Source: Gavia stellata
Lineage: Eukaryota > Chordata > Aves > Gaviiformes > Gaviidae
DNA length: 64,000 nucleotides
Direction of reading: 5' to 3'
Assembly (NCBI RefSeq): GCF_030936135.1
Contig: NC_082637.1
Span: 42,667,821-42,731,820, forward strand
The translations under genes and the position numbers were made by a program. The notes beneath the pieces are model-generated. The model worked only from the letters and a program-made list of their open reading frames with translations, was not told where the DNA came from and did not search any database. Position 1 is the stretch's first letter; every line of letters starts with the position of its first letter. Of this stretch, positions 63,901 to 64,000 are shown piece by piece.

Positions 63901-64000
63901 TTGAGCTGATAAGTATTATGTATCTGTTATGGCAGTCTTAAATAATTTAATTGCACTTCTTATATCAACTTCTGTTTTTTAGTATTCCGCCCAATTTCAG
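48861..64000 (+). CDS. VPS13A: VPS13A 5' part: exons 1-11, cut off by the window edge
   Basis: The gene encodes a very large (about 3100-residue) bridge-like lipid-transfer protein. In mammals VPS13A sits at ER contact sites with mitochondria, lipid droplets and plasma membrane, moves phospholipids along a hydrophobic groove, and partners XK; its loss causes chorea-acanthocytosis (established knowledge). Here eleven exons join in frame: 48861-48960, 56454-56497, 57017-57059, 58061-58156, 58453-58554, 59243-59352, 59680-59739, 61171-61230, 61454-61534, 61971-62028 and 63983-64000. They give residues 1-257. The chorein N-terminal domain starts at [20 protein letters not shown] and includes the conserved [45 protein letters not shown] and [13 protein letters not shown]. 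All introns are GT-AG and no frameshift or stop is seen. The residues encoded by exons 9 and 10 (HGGCDES...[10 protein letters not shown]) diverge most from my memory of the human sequence. The span given includes introns. Confidence 0.96.
48961..56453 (+). other. VPS13A intron 1
   Basis: The first 650 bp belong to the CpG island and hold a GGCCG pentanucleotide repeat at 49153-49177. The remainder is AT-rich, with T, A and C runs (for example a C run at about 53680-53690). No second gene or clear mobile element is recognised. Confidence 0.85.
49153..49177 (+). repeat. GGCCG pentanucleotide repeat
   Basis: Five uninterrupted GGCCG units lie about 190 bp into intron 1, inside the CpG island. 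Confidence 0.9.
56454..56497 (+). CDS. VPS13A: VPS13A exon 2
   Basis: 44 bases coding residues 34-48 ([15 protein letters not shown]). Acceptor TTGCTTTTAG, donor GTAAGT. It is short but its phase fits both neighbours. Confidence 0.95.
57017..57059 (+). CDS. VPS13A: VPS13A exon 3
   Basis: 43 bases coding residues 49-62 plus one base of Gly63 ([14 protein letters not shown]). Acceptor TTTCTTTCAG, donor GTAAGT. Confidence 0.95.
58061..58156 (+). CDS. VPS13A: VPS13A exon 4
   Basis: 96 bases coding residues 63-94 with the conserved [14 protein letters not shown] and YLLIVP motifs. Acceptor GTGTTTGTAG, donor GTAAGT. Confidence 0.96.
58453..58554 (+). CDS. VPS13A: VPS13A exon 5
   Basis: 102 bases coding residues 95-128, a charged, helix-prone stretch ([20 protein letters not shown]). 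Acceptor GTGTATTTAG, donor GTAAGA. Confidence 0.96.
59243..59352 (+). CDS. VPS13A: VPS13A exon 6
   Basis: 110 bases coding residues 129-165, ending in the conserved [17 protein letters not shown]. Acceptor TTTAACGTAG, donor GTAAGT. Confidence 0.96.
59680..59739 (+). CDS. VPS13A: VPS13A exon 7
   Basis: 60 bases, exactly 20 codons, residues 166-185 ([20 protein letters not shown]). Acceptor GCTCTATTAG, donor GTAATT (weaker than consensus). Confidence 0.96.
60095..60460 (-). mobile_element. CR1 LINE fragment in VPS13A intron 7, antisense to the gene
   Basis: On the minus strand this reads as the C-terminal part of the CR1 reverse transcriptase: [43 protein letters not shown] and [18 protein letters not shown]. 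The frame has no stop across the similar region. Both ends are truncated: the left (3') part, including the terminal octamers, is missing, and the right end stops near 60460. Too short to be active. Boundaries are where similarity fades and are approximate. Confidence 0.9.
61171..61230 (+). CDS. VPS13A: VPS13A exon 8
   Basis: 60 bases, 20 codons, residues 186-205 ([20 protein letters not shown]). Acceptor CTCATTTCAG; the donor GTACAA departs from GTRAGT but is the only site that keeps the frame and the family sequence. Confidence 0.94.
61454..61534 (+). CDS. VPS13A: VPS13A exon 9
   Basis: 81 bases, 27 codons, residues 206-232, with the conserved [19 protein letters not shown]. Acceptor TTGTATTTCAG, donor GTAAGT. 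Confidence 0.96.
61971..62028 (+). CDS. VPS13A: VPS13A exon 10
   Basis: 58 bases coding residues 233-251 and one base of Val252; it ends in the conserved PEGYDF. Acceptor GTGTATGTAG, donor GTAAGT. Confidence 0.95.
62029..63982 (+). other. VPS13A intron 10
   Basis: About 1.95 kb of AT-rich intron. An 80-codon open frame at 63330-63572 has no splice context or family match and is taken as chance. Confidence 0.85.
63983..64000 (+). CDS. VPS13A: VPS13A exon 11, first 18 bases
   Basis: After the acceptor CTGTTTTTTAG the frame continues VFRPIS, the sequence expected after PEGYDF in VPS13A. The window ends inside this exon. Confidence 0.9.

Overview
The window looks like avian nuclear DNA. It carries a vertebrate forkhead gene (FOXB2) and the first exons of VPS13A with GT-AG introns. 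It also carries CR1-type LINEs, two of them ending in the 8-bp ATTCTATG-type repeats typical of bird CR1, and LTR repeats of a style common in birds. FOXB2 next to VPS13A is conserved vertebrate synteny (human 9q21) and lies on the Z chromosome in chicken, so I infer a Z-linked window. The species cannot be named from this sequence.

Layout: 1-7000 is a GC-rich, CpG-rich cluster of islands around the intronless FOXB2 gene (3265-4305, + strand). 7000-41000 is AT-rich and mostly gene-free. It holds a very old CR1-like fragment (about 8950-9800), an antisense CR1 (about 25522-26620), an LTR repeat with a second LTR inserted in it (29251-30941; nested solo LTR 29897-30484 flanked by the 5-bp duplication CCCAT), and a short CR1 3' end (34697-34893). 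At 41051-43372 I see the last two coding exons and poly(A) signal of a spliced gene that I do not recognise. A 210-codon open frame with its own downstream AATAAA follows at 43778-44410. An inverted, truncated copy of the first LTR family lies at about 47460-47970, roughly 0.9 kb upstream of VPS13A.

VPS13A begins in a CpG island at 48861 and runs off the right edge. Eleven exons (the last partial) join in frame to give the first 257 residues of the protein, including the chorein N-terminal domain. A truncated CR1 with a still-open reading frame sits in intron 7.

FOXB2 (a developmental transcription factor) and VPS13A (a lipid-transfer protein) have no known shared pathway; their proximity is a matter of synteny. 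I saw no bacterial-type operon, CRISPR array, tRNA or rRNA. The most noteworthy items are the unidentified spliced gene at 41-43 kb and the nested LTR with its target-site duplication.
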